Shown: one piece after another, positions 48,671-60,800 of the stretch
How the letters are laid out: each line of letters starts with the position of its first letter
Numbering within the stretch: the stretch's first letter is position 1
From: Cornus controversa
Taxonomy: Eukaryota > Streptophyta > Magnoliopsida > Cornales > Cornaceae
Reading direction: 5' to 3'
DNA: 64,000 bases
Assembly (NCBI GenBank): GCA_026545225.1
Contig: CM048845.1
Location: forward strand, 96,908,533 to 96,972,532
Notes under the pieces: model-generated
What the model saw: only the letters and a program-made list of their open reading frames with translations
Databases searched by the model: none
What the model was told of the DNA's origin: nothing
Made by a program: the position numbers and the translations under genes

Positions 48671-50738
48671 GAGCATTCGAAACGCAAGCTACAATGGATA
48701 ATGCGCCAAAAAGTAGCTTCAATTTGGTGTTGGTGTGGGACGGTTAAGAGAGTGGTCCTCACACCATATTATCCATCACATGAGCCACCTTTGTCACATG
48801 TAGTAGCACATGCGTCAAAAGAGCCAACAGCTCTTTGCTTCGAATACTTTGTATTTAATTTGTTTAAACAGATGTAAAGTACTTCTCAATGTAACTTTGA
48901 ATGTTTATTTTTTTTTAAATATTAAATAAATATTACAATGACTTTTTAATGACTCTTTGGACTTCTCAGCTCTATTTTTTTTTATATATAATTTCTATAA
49001 ATACCACACTCAATTCTCATTACTAATTTTACTCAATTATCATCCTTCAACACTCCATGAACCCTCCACCTCCATTCTATAACCCTCACTTAAACCAATA
49101 TCATAACTCCGAATTACCACCACAATTCAATTACAATTTGCACTCTGAATATTCATCACAATCTAAAAATCCATCTCATCTCCAATACCCACCTTATTTC
49201 CAATATTCATCACATTCCCAATTCCAACCCTATTTTCAATATCCACCTCCTCCCCCAATACGCATTTCAATCCCAATCTTCTCCATCCCGACTTAGTTCA
49301 AGGAAATCTAAGCTCAATTGGTCAACCGAAGAAGATGAAGTGTTATGCAAAGCATTGATTAATGTTTAAGGAAGATCCAATAATGGATTCGGATCATCAA
49401 TTGGGCACGTTTTGGCAACAAATTCACACTTATTTTCTAATCCAACAGGGCGGCACCAAGTGCCGAAACACAATTGATGTGACGAATCATTTTGCACACA
49501 TTAAGCTAGCAATCAACAAATTTAGTGGATCTTACAATCAAGTCCAAGACTACTATGTTAGTGGCTACACGCTGATGGAGTACGTTTATTACTTTGTAAA
49601 TTTCTTTTTAAAAAATTATTTTAATTCCTTATTTGTCTAATTTTAATTATTGTTTTTTTTTATAGCTCTCAGCAGCAAAATCATTGTATCAAAGTCAAGA
49701 AAAGGAACAATTAAAGTTGGATCACTGTTGGATTCTTTTTCAAAATGGCTTCACATTTGCAACGCAACTGAATAGAAAAAAAAAAGGCAAATCCAAACAC
49801 AAAAAAGAGGGATGTGGATCTCGATTTGAATGAGCCTAGAGATTGCTCCAAAAAGGTTCCATCAACACCAAGTTCAGTCCTAACCAATTCATCTCATCTG
49901 TCAAGTCCTAGAGTATCAACACCAAGTTCAGTAAACCTTGGCAACGACAAATCACCGGCCTTTGACGAAGGTTCGCATGACATTTTGCGACCCCCTGAAG
50001 GAAAAGCAGAAAAGAAAGGTCGTAACAAGAGTAAAGTTGAGTTGCAACATAATTTATATATTTCATCATTTCAAGATTTTGCCGAGCAAAATAAGTTGAT
50101 GAATGACTTAGGAATCGAGGCTCAAATTTTGAAACTCAAAGCAAAATTTGATTTGGGCTTAGACCAAGAACATACAAAACAAATGAAGATTGAGGCGCAA
50201 AAACAAATGAAACTCAAGGAGATTGAAGTGCAACAACAAATAAAATCAATGGAGATTAAGCAGAAGCAGATTGATTATGAAAGAGAAATAATGAATAAAA
50301 ATTCAAATGATGCTCCAACACCGATGATGAAATTATGGATCGAGACTCAAAAAAAAAATACAATTATGTCGCATTTAAGTCGAAGGGGCGATTATATGTA
50401 ATGCCTATTATAGTCGTCTATACGTAGGTTAGTATTAATGTATTTTTTTCTCTATTTGTTGGAAGATATGTAATGTATTTTTTTTAATATGTAATGGATA
50501 TTTGTTTAAATATTGTTTACTTTAAATTTCTTAAAAAAAATTATTTAATTTTTTTAATAAATAAATTAAAATATAAAATAATAAAGTGGATAAGAAGAGG
50601 CTAAGCTGCACACCGGGGGGTGGGGGTGGGGGTGTGATTGTCCAAAAAAATGACACTCCACTTTTAAAAAATTGCTAACGTGGCACTCTATTATTTAAAA
50701 GTGGAGTGTCAAAATAGTTCACTAGACATATGATGCTT
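48671..50738 (+). mobile_element. PIF/Harbinger-like element, ORF1 only (copy 2)
   Basis: Starts GAGCATTC after TAA (48668-48670) and ends GATGCTT before TAA (50739-50741). Same insertion as 36326-38356 by flanks. No transposase. A 21-bp terminal duplication follows (GATGCTTTAAGTAC repeated at about 50732 and 50750), and a G-rich GGGGGGTGGGGGTGGGGG tract (50616-50633) is absent from copy 1. Confidence 0.7.
49057..50401 (+). pseudogene. Harbinger ORF1-type Myb/SANT protein, disrupted (copy 2)
   Basis: Same domain order as copy 1: Pro/Tyr/Gln-rich N-terminus (49057-49296), SANT-like segment (GTFWQQIHTYF; about 49320-49560, frameshifted near 49365 relative to copy 1), intron, LYQSQEKEQLKLDHCWILF, and the Lys/Gln-rich 195-codon C-terminal frame (49814-50401). 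Around 49747 it keeps a segment QNGFTFATQLN that copy 1 has lost. Frameshifts break the full reading frame. Confidence 0.68.
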
Positions 50739-52689
50739 TAAGTACATCTGATGCTTTAAGTACTTGTTTTTTTTTATCATGGACGTCATAATCACTTTCT
50801 CTTAAAAATCAGCGTCGTAACTGACGTCTCACTCATTGGCTTGTGCACTCATTTTCTCTAAAAGAGAAAAAAATTGTTTATAATGGAATATTGAAATCAA
50901 GCCTGAATTTTTGTAAACTCATATACCACCAATGGTATTCACGAGATGGTTGGTCTGTTTTAATCCCAATTACATCATTTTACAACAATCAAAATGATAT
51001 TCTTTAATATTGTAATTACAATGCTCTGTAACAAAGAATTATTAAATTTTTTTTTTTTCTAGTCTCTGTCTGCCAAGTGCCAAAGTAACATTAATTTTGG
51101 CAAGTTGACCCATGAAAGAAATTCTTTAGACTTCATCCTTCAGAAGAAGACTTTGTGTTTTGTTCCACAAAATTTTAAGCAAAGCAGGAGCTTAATTTTC
51201 TGGGCACAAGGATTCACACACTCTATATTGAAGAGTCAAGACATTGCTGAGCTTTAAAGTAATATATTTTATTTTTTATAGCTTTTATTTTTTCCTTTCT
51301 ACCCATCAGTTGATGCATCAGTTGTGTAATTTGTTCATAGATAACTCACTCTACAATTAAAAGTCATTGACCCCCAAGTGAGTAGAAGTAGAACCATTCA
51401 AAGCCAATGTTGATTTCCCTTTGCCAATAGATATCCCCGTATGAAAATAATACAATGATCGGGATAGATTTTTATGTATACACACACTTTTAAAATACTA
51501 TAGATATATTTTATTCTTCCAGCAGCTTGAATTTAGTATCAAGGGTTAAAGAAATACACTAAACAGTGATATACCATCTCCGTCCTGCACGATTCAGTTG
51601 TGATCTGAATCAAACAATATACCATACCAACAAACATTATACAAATACTAGTGTATATATCATGGAACTTGAGCCAACTTACACGTTCAAACAGTACGTC
51701 AGCCAACTCAAGCAACCCATAAAACACTATTATATCATGGAACTTGCAACTTACACGTTCAGATAACCTTATAGTACCATAAAACAATGATGCACGAAAA
51801 TTATGTATAAATCAACAGAAAGAAGAAGAAAAACAGATAGATACAGTAAACTTGGAAGAGAAACTAGTAAGTTGAGTTACCTGTGACTACTTGGTCGAAG
51901 CAGGAGTGTAGAAACCAACTGAGAACAAGATCTATACAAATACTTGCGCATATATACGTGTACTGGAGGTGTGGCCGAGTCCAATGAAGACATTGGGCAA
52001 GATAGAAAGTTTTTGTTCTGGGCGGCATGACAGAGAGATGAAAGAGATGGCTTCCACTGGACGGCATGAGCAACGACGAAGAAAATTCGGGGAAGCTGTG
52101 CTGCTTTACCATATTTCTGACAAAATTTTTTTTTTATTTTGACAGGTAAGTTTTCTGATTTTGGCTTAAATCAACCCAAAATAGGATTCCAGACCCTCCC
52201 ACACCGCTACAAACTTACATATCACAAACAAACTTTAGGAATAAGTACCCACTAATTAACTTATGAAATTACCCGTGAGATCACCAAAATGATGTGAAAA
52301 ACCCACGACATTTTTCTTCCAAGGAGCAGAAGTGCCCGACCAAACAGAGATACACCATATAAAAGAATATAATTAATATCAAAATGTGTCTTGAGTTGCA
52401 TACATTTCCATGAGCTAATTCAATCTGTCTTAAAATGATGTGCTTTTTAAGATTATGGCGACTGCTATCACTTTCAGGGTTTCTAACTTCTTTTTTTTTT
52501 TGACAATTCCTCTGGCTTTATACAGGGTTTTCTAAGCTAAATAAGTGGGGGTGTAATCAATTGCTGTGTTCTTAAATTTTTCTTCTACTTTGTTGTCCCA
52601 CCATCTGCTCATGACAATGCCAAACTAGACCGACAAATGAGTAGGAGTGATATGTACGGAGAAAAAGAGAGAATACACATAAAAAGTTA

Positions 52690-52898
52690 GGCATGTTTGG
52701 ATTGGTTTTTGAAAAGGACATTCGGCTTTTCAAGCTCAAAAGTTGTTTTAGAGAGTTTTTGGATTGGTAAGGCGAAAGAGTTTCGGAGTCCAAAAAGAAC
52801 ATTTAAAGGAAGCTGGGAGTACCAGCTTTCTGATTTAGTTTCTGCTTTTCTTTTTCTTCTGCGTAAAAGCCAAAACAAAAGCTCTGCCAAATAAGGCC
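52690..52898. mobile_element. Tourist-like MITE, paralog of 40121-40331
   Basis: Ends GGCATGTTTGGATTGG and CCAAATAAGGCC with TTA flanks (52687-52689 and 52899-52901). Confidence 0.75.
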
Positions 52899-52974
52899 TT
52901 AGTCGCTTCTGAATCTAACAACTACGGAAATTATTATAATAGGCTTGACTTGTTTACTATTGTTGCATGTATTA

Positions 52975-53178
52975 GGTTTTATTTGGCAGAGTTTTTGCTT
53001 TGATTTTTACACCAAAGAAGCAGAAGCTAAATGAGAAAGTTGGTATCCAATAACTTTCTTTAAACGTTCTTTTTGAATTCGGAAACTCTTTAACCTTATC
53101 AATCCAAATACTCTCTAAAACGATTTTTGAGTTTGAAAAGTCGAAAGCCGCTTTTCAAAAATCAATCCAAATAGAGCC
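52975..53178. mobile_element. Tourist-like MITE, paralog of 40408-40602
   Basis: Ends GGTTTTATTTGGCAGAG and CCAAATAGAGCC with TTA flanks; inverted relative to the neighbour at 52690-52898. Confidence 0.75.
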
Positions 53179-53954
53179 TTAATAATTGTTTGATGACCCG
53201 AGCAATTGGTTTTTAAAATCTGATCAGATTTGATTTATGGCGGACATATTATGAGAAGGTAAAAGACGTTCAAATTGGATGGCAAAAATTCTTGAAATCA
53301 AGGCAGAGTTTTGGTAGCCCCATATTATAACCAATAGTAGTCATAAGATGATCAATCTGTATTATTAACAATGATATCTTTGTATTGTACTATTGTTTAT
53401 ATTTATGTGCTTGTCATGTTTTGGAACAAGCATGTAGAAGCATTCAAGTCAATGGTAATTTCCCTTTGCCAAGGGATGTCCTTTTAGAAAATGAATACAG
53501 CTATAACAAAATGCAATTTGTTTGTCTTGTTTACTGAACAGTGAGTGAACACTAATGGTACCCATTTTTGTTGTCTGCACCCAGTGCCACATGCTTGGCC
53601 AAGATTTTGCTGTATAAACCTCTAAATGGAACAAATATAAAGGGCATAAAAATCAGTTGATTACCATGAAGACAAAATCTTTAAAAGGGGGAAGATAACA
53701 TGAAAAGGTAAGCAAGTGTTGCATCCCACTCAGATAGGGTTCGATACTCCAAAACCCACTGAATTTCACAGCTACTAATAGGTAAAGGCTAAATTGATTT
53801 ATGGAGTATGCTCCAATTACTGATGTACATAACTTTCTTTATTAATTCTATTCAACAAACCTACTTACCAAACAAACAAACAAACAAAAAAGACAATATT
53901 ACTAGACTGGTACCAAAACTGGTATCCTTGCGAACTTTCGTTATTATTCCAGGA

Positions 53955-56192
53955 TTAGAGTTGAAAGAAATAGCTTCCAATGGTTCCCCTCCTGGACAAT
54001 ATCCCTAGTGTTACCACGGTGACACTAAAGCTAATCCCAAAAGACGCGCCAAAGCTGAGTCCAATAAATATTTTATTTTGTGGCCTCCATTTAGGTGCAG
54101 GAGGATGCGGAGATCCTCGTTGAACAGAGCAAGGGTGCTGCAGAACTGAACCACACAATCCTGGATTCCCATCAAAGCTAGACCAGCTAAAAGTATCAAA
54201 TTGACCTCCTGATGGTATCAATCCTTGAAGGTTGTTGTCTGCCACGCTGAACCAAGACAAGAAATGGAGATTATTCAGTGATGCTGGGATTTCGCCAGAC
54301 AACTGATTTCTAGAGAGGTCCAGTTTTTCCAAGTTAGTGAGGTTAGATATTTGGTCTGGAATATTGCCAAAGAAGTTGTTGTCACTGAGATCCAGCACAT
54401 GAATAAACTTCAACTGGCCAATTTCACTAGGGATTGTGCCACTGAGGTTGTTGTTTCTCAGATATATCGCTGGTGGCAGGTTGGAGAGATGATTATATTG
54501 CATATTGGAAGCATTATGGGGCTGAACAAAGACAGGCAACTCTACATAACTCCGGTCTACTTGATCGCCACCTTGTTGAGATGCTAGACTTGGCAGTACA
54601 GCAAGTTCCTTGGGGAAGTTTCCCTGTAGGAAGTTATGGGACAAGTCCAAGTAGAAGAGGTTTGGAAGAATTCCCAGCCAACCTGGAATTGAGCCTGTGA
54701 TTTGATTCTCAGATAGGTCCAGCACTTCTAGCTTCTCGAGCTTTGCCAGCCAACCAGGAATTTGTCCAGTGAACCTGCAACCACCTAGAGCTAGAACTTG
54801 GAGATTTTGAAACCCTTCCAAATCAACGATGCTTTCATCATCTGCCATTGCTTCTTCATAGAAGTTCATTGAGAGGATGACGGCGCTGAGGTTCTTGCAA
54901 CCCATAAGAATCTTGATTGCTCCCGTGAAATTTGTTAAACTATTACTGGAAATTGAGAGAAAAGACAGAGATTGTAATGCAAGTATGTCAGGAGAAATCT
55001 GTCCCTCTAGTCGGTTTTTGGCCAATCGAATTGCAGCCAGTGACTTGCACGAGAAAAGGCTTAATGGCAAGCTACCAGTGAAGTTATTGTTTCCGAGGTC
55101 AACTGTGTTAAGTTGGAGGAGTTTGGAGAAATCAAGTGTGGAGAGCTCACCTTCAAAGGAGTTGACCCTTAAATTTAAGGTTGTCAATTTGACGCAATTC
55201 ATCAGAGATGGAGGCACAGAGCCTGTCAAATAGTTGATGTGAAGGAGCAGTCGTTCCAGCTTGGAGAGATTCCCAATATCCCGGGGGATCATGCCAGTAA
55301 ATTCATTGCCAAAGAGTTCAAGGGTTGCAAGGTTAGTAAGGTTAACAATGCGATCACCAATGGATCCATTTAGCTTATTAGCAGGTAATGAGAGTTCTCG
55401 CAGTTGCCCAGTGCTGTATATATCATCTGGAAGCAGTCCTGCAAGACGGTTGAAACCCGCCCGGAAGACCTGCAGTTTGGAACAATTTCCAACTCCTTGG
55501 GGAATTTCACCACTGAAATCATTCAAGGAGAAATCAAGAAGTAGGACAGACGGGAAATTAGTGCAGACAGAGGAAGGTATTGTGCCAGTGAAGCTGTTAT
55601 TGCTGATATTGAAACTCATCAAATTCAACGCTGGCTGGAGAAATGAAGACTGAATTGTCCCATCAAAGCGGTTGCTCGATAAATCCAGTGTCTGTATGGC
55701 AATAGGCAAGCTATCAGATGATGGTAAGGATCCAGATAGACGGTTATAGCTCAAGTCAATGATGTCAAGTTGATTCAAGGATGTGAAGAACCCATCAGGG
55801 AGAGGACCAGAGAGCCAATTATGTGAGAGATTGAGTTGAGAGAGATGATTAAGTTTTTCAATAGAGGGAGAGATTACTCCACGGAGGCCTCTAAAGGGTA
55901 GCCTTAAACCGATCACCTGATCATTCCCATCGCAAGAAATACCTTCCCAGAGACAGCAGTCAACCACAGAAGACCAATTCAAGGGAGATCGAGGGCTAGA
56001 AATGTTAAGAGAGAAGGATAAAAGAGAATCGCGATCAAGCTGATCGCAGGAGGCATGGCAGGTGTTGGCAAAAGAAGAGAGGAACACAATTAGCAAGAAG
56101 ACATCAAAAAAGAAGCAGCCAAAGCCAGAGGACATGTGGCTGTTGTGGACCTTGTGGTGGGGTGGTGAAGAATGGAAGAGCCACAAGAACAT
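53955..56192 (-). CDS. Kinase-less PSY1R-like receptor (receptor-like protein), copy E
   Basis: Open 745-codon frame with the same plan as copy C: signal segment, [11 protein letters not shown] cap, complete LRR array, island ([12 protein letters not shown]), GNPGLCG cap, single transmembrane helix and the tail [14 protein letters not shown]. It lacks the kinase through the same juxtamembrane deletion. Residues 1 to about 435 are nearly identical to copies A and C. From there to the membrane it follows copy B instead (for example [28 protein letters not shown]), so it is mosaic. It has a 4-residue insertion in the leader (HHKVHNSH). It may be a ligand-binding receptor-like protein or decoy; expression is unknown, and a recent pseudogene with an open frame is the alternative. 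Confidence 0.82.
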   Translation of the reverse strand: MFLWLFHSSPPHHKVHNSHMSSGFGCFFFDVFLLIVFLSSFANTCHASCDQLDRDSLLSFSLNISSPRSPLNWSSVVDCCLWEGISCDGNDQVIGLRLPFRGLRGVISPSIEKLNHLSQLNLSHNWLSGPLPDGFFTSLNQLDIIDLSYNRLSGSLPSSDSLPIAIQTLDLSSNRFDGTIQSSFLQPALNLMSFNISNNSFTGTIPSSVCTNFPSVLLLDFSLNDFSGEIPQGVGNCSKLQVFRAGFNRLAGLLPDDIYSTGQLRELSLPANKLNGSIGDRIVNLTNLATLELFGNEFTGMIPRDIGNLSKLERLLLHINYLTGSVPPSLMNCVKLTTLNLRVNSFEGELSTLDFSKLLQLNTVDLGNNNFTGSLPLSLFSCKSLAAIRLAKNRLEGQISPDILALQSLSFLSISSNSLTNFTGAIKILMGCKNLSAVILSMNFYEEAMADDESIVDLEGFQNLQVLALGGCRFTGQIPGWLAKLEKLEVLDLSENQITGSIPGWLGILPNLFYLDLSHNFLQGNFPKELAVLPSLASQQGGDQVDRSYVELPVFVQPHNASNMQYNHLSNLPPAIYLRNNNLSGTIPSEIGQLKFIHVLDLSDNNFFGNIPDQISNLTNLEKLDLSRNQLSGEIPASLNNLHFLSWFSVADNNLQGLIPSGGQFDTFSWSSFDGNPGLCGSVLQHPCSVQRGSPHPPAPKWRPQNKIFIGLSFGASFGISFSVTVVTLGILSRRGTIGSYFFQL

Positions 56193-57881
56193 GGCTGTCT
56201 TGAATTTGTGCTTTTAGACCAGATTGGCAGAGCAGGTCTTTTCTCTTGTCCTTTTTAAGTTGATGCAACAGTAAAAGCATATTCTGGTAAGCATGACAAT
56301 TGTGTAATTTGTTCATAGATAACTCACTCTACAATTAAAAGTCCATTTACCCCAAAGTGAGTAGAAGTAGAACCATTCAAAGTCAATGTTGATTTCCCTT
56401 TGCCAATACATATCCCTGTATGAAAATAATACAATGATCGGGATAGATTTCTATGTATACACCTTTAAAATACTAAAGATATATTTTAGTCTTCCAGCAG
56501 CATGAATTTAGTATCAAGGGTTAAAGAAATACACTAAACAGTGATCTACCTTGTAGCAAGTTGGTAATAACAAGTTGAACCTGATCAAAGACACTTCTTT
56601 TTAAATAACAAGTTGGTAAGCGACATGGTCTGAGTTATTTTGGCATGCTGAATCACTTGGAAAAAGTCTTTCCATCCTCAATTAAGCTACTGAAGAGTTG
56701 GAGTCAGCTTGATTTTTTTTTTTTTTTGTTTTAAGACTCCAAAATTCCTTCTAAAAACACACAAGCAAGAACACAGGTTGATGAACACGCACGAAATTGA
56801 ACATTGTGAACAATGCTACAGAGCAACAGTAGTACAGAGTCATTTATAGGGAGATTATCATAAAAGAATGAGAATAATAAACATTAAAAACACCCAAGTT
56901 CTCCTTGATTTGGATATTGAAAGATTCCATTAAGCCAGAGATCAAAAAGTCCAGCCTACTTACAATGCTGGGAGAACAAAGAAATTGCTCATTATGTGAT
57001 CTAGGAAGCAACATATAACACAAAAGAATATTTAAACAGCTCCAGATATACCGAGTGCCCATGTCTCCAGTGCAGGAACTGGAAATATTTCTGGGTATTG
57101 CATTACCATCTCCATCCCACAAGATTCAGTGGTGATCGTCATCAGTCCCTATACAATAGAAACAAACATTAATTGCTAAGCTGAAGATTGTGTTGCTTTT
57201 AAATTGAAAATCTAAAATATTTAAGACGATTTTTTTCCCAGGTCAGAAGATTTTTGTATTAAGACATGAGAAATGATTTCATTTGTTTCGCTGCAAGTGG
57301 AGAAGAAGGGGTGGACTAGGGTGTCTATAAGTTTACAGGTGCTCTTTCAAGATTTGTAATGTTTTGATTAGCCGTTCAAATATTTGGTTCAACAAAGAAG
57401 TCGACAACTTTGTGACACAGAATAATACACTCTGTTTAAAAGTTATTTGACTCTGGTCAGAACTGGTTCAATATTTTCAGTTATCCTTCCATGGGGGTAA
57501 TTTTTTAATGTACATGAAATTGCCTCATCTCTCATGGAAGTGAATGTCTTTTCTTCTTCAAAACCTCATAGCTTCAGATGAAGTAATTCAAGGTTGTCAG
57601 AAAAAACTAGTGCCAACTTTCACACATTTTACTTGCCACCATATTAACTTCCTCTAGGCAATCCATGGAGGTTAGATAGACCAAGTACTGTTTTCTTAGC
57701 TCTTTGGTACTACTGTTGACCTTTTAAAAGGCATGTGATGACGGAATTCCTCATCTGAATTGGTTTCTTCTTGCTTTCATGGTGCTAGTACATAATGGTT
57801 TGTGAATTCAGTCCTTGTCTTTTTACACAAAATGTAAATATAGTTGACAATACAAACTCCATATTTTTCAATGCGTCAAAA
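56193..57881. promoter_or_regulatory. 5' flank of receptor E / 3' flank of CAX
   Basis: The stretch 56260-57170 matches 5330-6330 upstream of receptor A, showing that the promoter-distal block and the receptor-CAX spacing were duplicated together. The Copia LTR seen at 6829-7990 is absent here. No gene is seen. Confidence 0.5.
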
Positions 57882-60800
57882 CTAAGCTTGTTGAGACTCA
57901 CCCTCTGGAGAGTCGACATGTACAAAGAAACTGGCAGCAACAATGAGATAGCATAGAATAAGCATCAAACCTTTGAAATAGTTTGATGTCCCTTCCTGCA
58001 GGAATCGAAAAAATGATCATTAAGTCATATACTGAAAAGCAACATTCATTTCATGCATATAAAATATCAGGGACATACTGGTCTACCTACAATTTCAACT
58101 GACAGGAAGTTATGGGCAGGGAACTAAGAGAACACAGCGAAGTTAAAGGAGAGCAGGGATCACATTGGGCTTTGTTTATTACTACATGATGATGTTACTG
58201 AAAAAGACACAAGTCACAGCATTTATTCCACTGATTGGGTCTCTCTTAACAGTTTGGCATTTGCAGCCACGCTACGGCAAACAGTGTTCCCAAAAGGCTT
58301 AGGTCACTAGCAGCAGTTGTCTCAGGTTAATGTAAACTGTATCCTGAAACTCAGGTCCATCCAAGCTACCAAGGTTGGAAATGATGCAGGATGTTTTTCT
58401 AGCACTTTTAAGGGAAATTACAGCTAGGTTTTGCTGCAAAACATATAAGGTTTTTGAAGAATTGATTGAATATGGTTTTGGAAAGAGAACAAGAATTTGA
58501 GGGAGTTGTATTATGGTTTAATGTGTAGTAAGAATAAAGAAAGCAAGAAATCTCTATTATTAAGAAATTTGAAGAATAGAATTAAGAAAAAAATAAGAAT
58601 AGGTAGAAGAGAGAAAAGAGAAGAAGGCATAAGACACAGCAATCACAATCTCGCTTGAAACTATCAATTCAACATCATCAACTCCAAAGAAAATTACAAG
58701 CCCTTTTAGACTATGAAACCTTGATTAAAATAAATCCTAACACTTAAAATACCAAAATAATCTCAAATCTTAGTTAAAAAGTAGTAAAAGAAGCCTAAAA
58801 GTAAAAATAAACAAATTACTTCTCAGCTATAGTATCACAGCACTACATGCTATAGCAATGTTAACTCGCTAAATTTACTTGTCTACTTTAATGCTAAAAA
58901 CTGTTAACAAGGATGAAGCTCAATAAATATGGCTTGAACTTTGAATAACATATCAACAAAACAACCACAAATACACTTTCTTTGAATAACAAAGCCACAG
59001 AACAACCACAAATACACTTTTTTGGACCAAAAGGATTCTTATGTTCCACCTGCAGCCTTTTGTTATAGGTTTCTAACCCGTCACATTTGTTCAGCAAACT
59101 TATAAATATGGCATCAGGAATGCCATTTCATTAGGTGTACATACAGTTAACTCTTTTTACCTAAGTACCCAAAAACTGTTAATTTTCAACTCAACTTCAA
59201 AAAGTCTTGTCCCAACTATTTAATAATGGCTACATAAATCATGTTCACCATTCTGCTCTACCTAATAATGCAACCCTATCTTTATTTACAATCTCAACCA
59301 ATGCAAGTTTAGTCTTCCCTTCCCTTAATATTACCCTAAATGTGGGCAGCACCAGTCTTCCTTGCTGGTATAATTATTGATATACGTTGTATATGATCAA
59401 AACTATATTCGTCAATTTTCTCTTATTTTGTCTCCATCAGATGCTACTTCAACAATTTCACAAATTTAATCATTTCAACTTCTTCTTTTTTTCCATTTCT
59501 TGTTTTAGCACACATTTCTCTCAACAGAATCATTTTGACCAGGATTGTTTTATGAACATGTTTCTTAACTGCCAAACCTTCTGTTCAATACATGTTTCTT
59601 AACCACGATATTGGTATATCTTCTGTGGTTGCTTTCTTGATGTCACCAATGGCCTTGCATGTAGTGTTGTGAGACTTTTTTGGGGTCCAGTCCTGCAAAC
59701 ACCTCTCACAGGACCTCTAAAAGGGACTAGAATGCTTCCACTCTGATACTCCTCAGTTCAAATTACAGCCATAAACTTAGACAACTGAAAAATACTTCTG
59801 GTGGAAAAATTGTCTTCTTTCAGTGTGAGTAAGGGGAAAATATGTTACTTGAATTGAACATACAGAAGAGTAACAGATATTTCAGATCCTACTGGTGTAA
59901 AGTAAAAATGTAATTAAGTTGTGGGTATTGAGGCAGACAAGAGGTTATCATTTGATAGCTACAGTTTGGGAACTAGAGACTGCAAAAGACATGCTAGATA
60001 CTAAATCAAGCTAAATTTAAAATTTGGCAGGGAAAACTCAAATCCATTCAAGAAACTAGACATCACAAAAGGCTACACTAGATTAAAAAGGACTAAGATA
60101 GCATGATGAAATTAGGAAATATTACAGATTAAAGCAAATCAACCTCACTATACATCCACAGATATAAGAGAAAATTGAGCAAAGTGAAACTGGAAGAACC
60201 AACAAAGCATAGGAACCTTACAAAAGCTCTACCTACAATTCTTTGGAATACTAGCAAGGTTAACCTGAAGACAACAAAGTGGTTGGTGGTCAATTTTGGG
60301 GGCTCGAGGAAGGTTGTTTGTGATAGGACTTGAGAATTGTCAACACACTTGAATGAAGATATTAAGCATTTGAGCCTTGATAAAACTCGAGGCATCAAGA
60401 GTTGCCAATGTCACTAAATTCAATAGATGGTGTTAATATAATATGGGATCATGAGGAGTGAGGACATGGTTGATTTTGTCCAATCAAGAACCAGTAATAT
60501 TGACATGTCATCAAGGCGTACACAGTGATAGAGTCAAGCTACATGGTAACAACGAAATTAAAGAAGTTGATTAACTCAGCCAATTGAAAGGCAGAAAAAA
60601 TGTTGCAGGCATCAAAATACTTTCTAGCTATATGTTCTACATTGTCCAAATGCCAAGTCTGCTACACATTTCATCCAAGAGCCATATGACACCATCATCA
60701 CCATCCATGACAACAAACTTTCCGAGTTTCCGATAACCCAGCTATATGACATAGAAGTGAAAATTCTTGCAAACCCTTGGGCAATAACTACCATGAATTG

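Larger units (their letters stand above)
50880..53850. repeat. Segmental duplication, right copy (matches 38930-41450)
   Basis: Collinear with the left copy at an offset of about 12 kb. It includes a piece (51700-52120) that matches X1 at 32260-32660 and is missing from the left copy, and it lacks the 458-bp MITE of the left copy. No gene. Confidence 0.75.
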
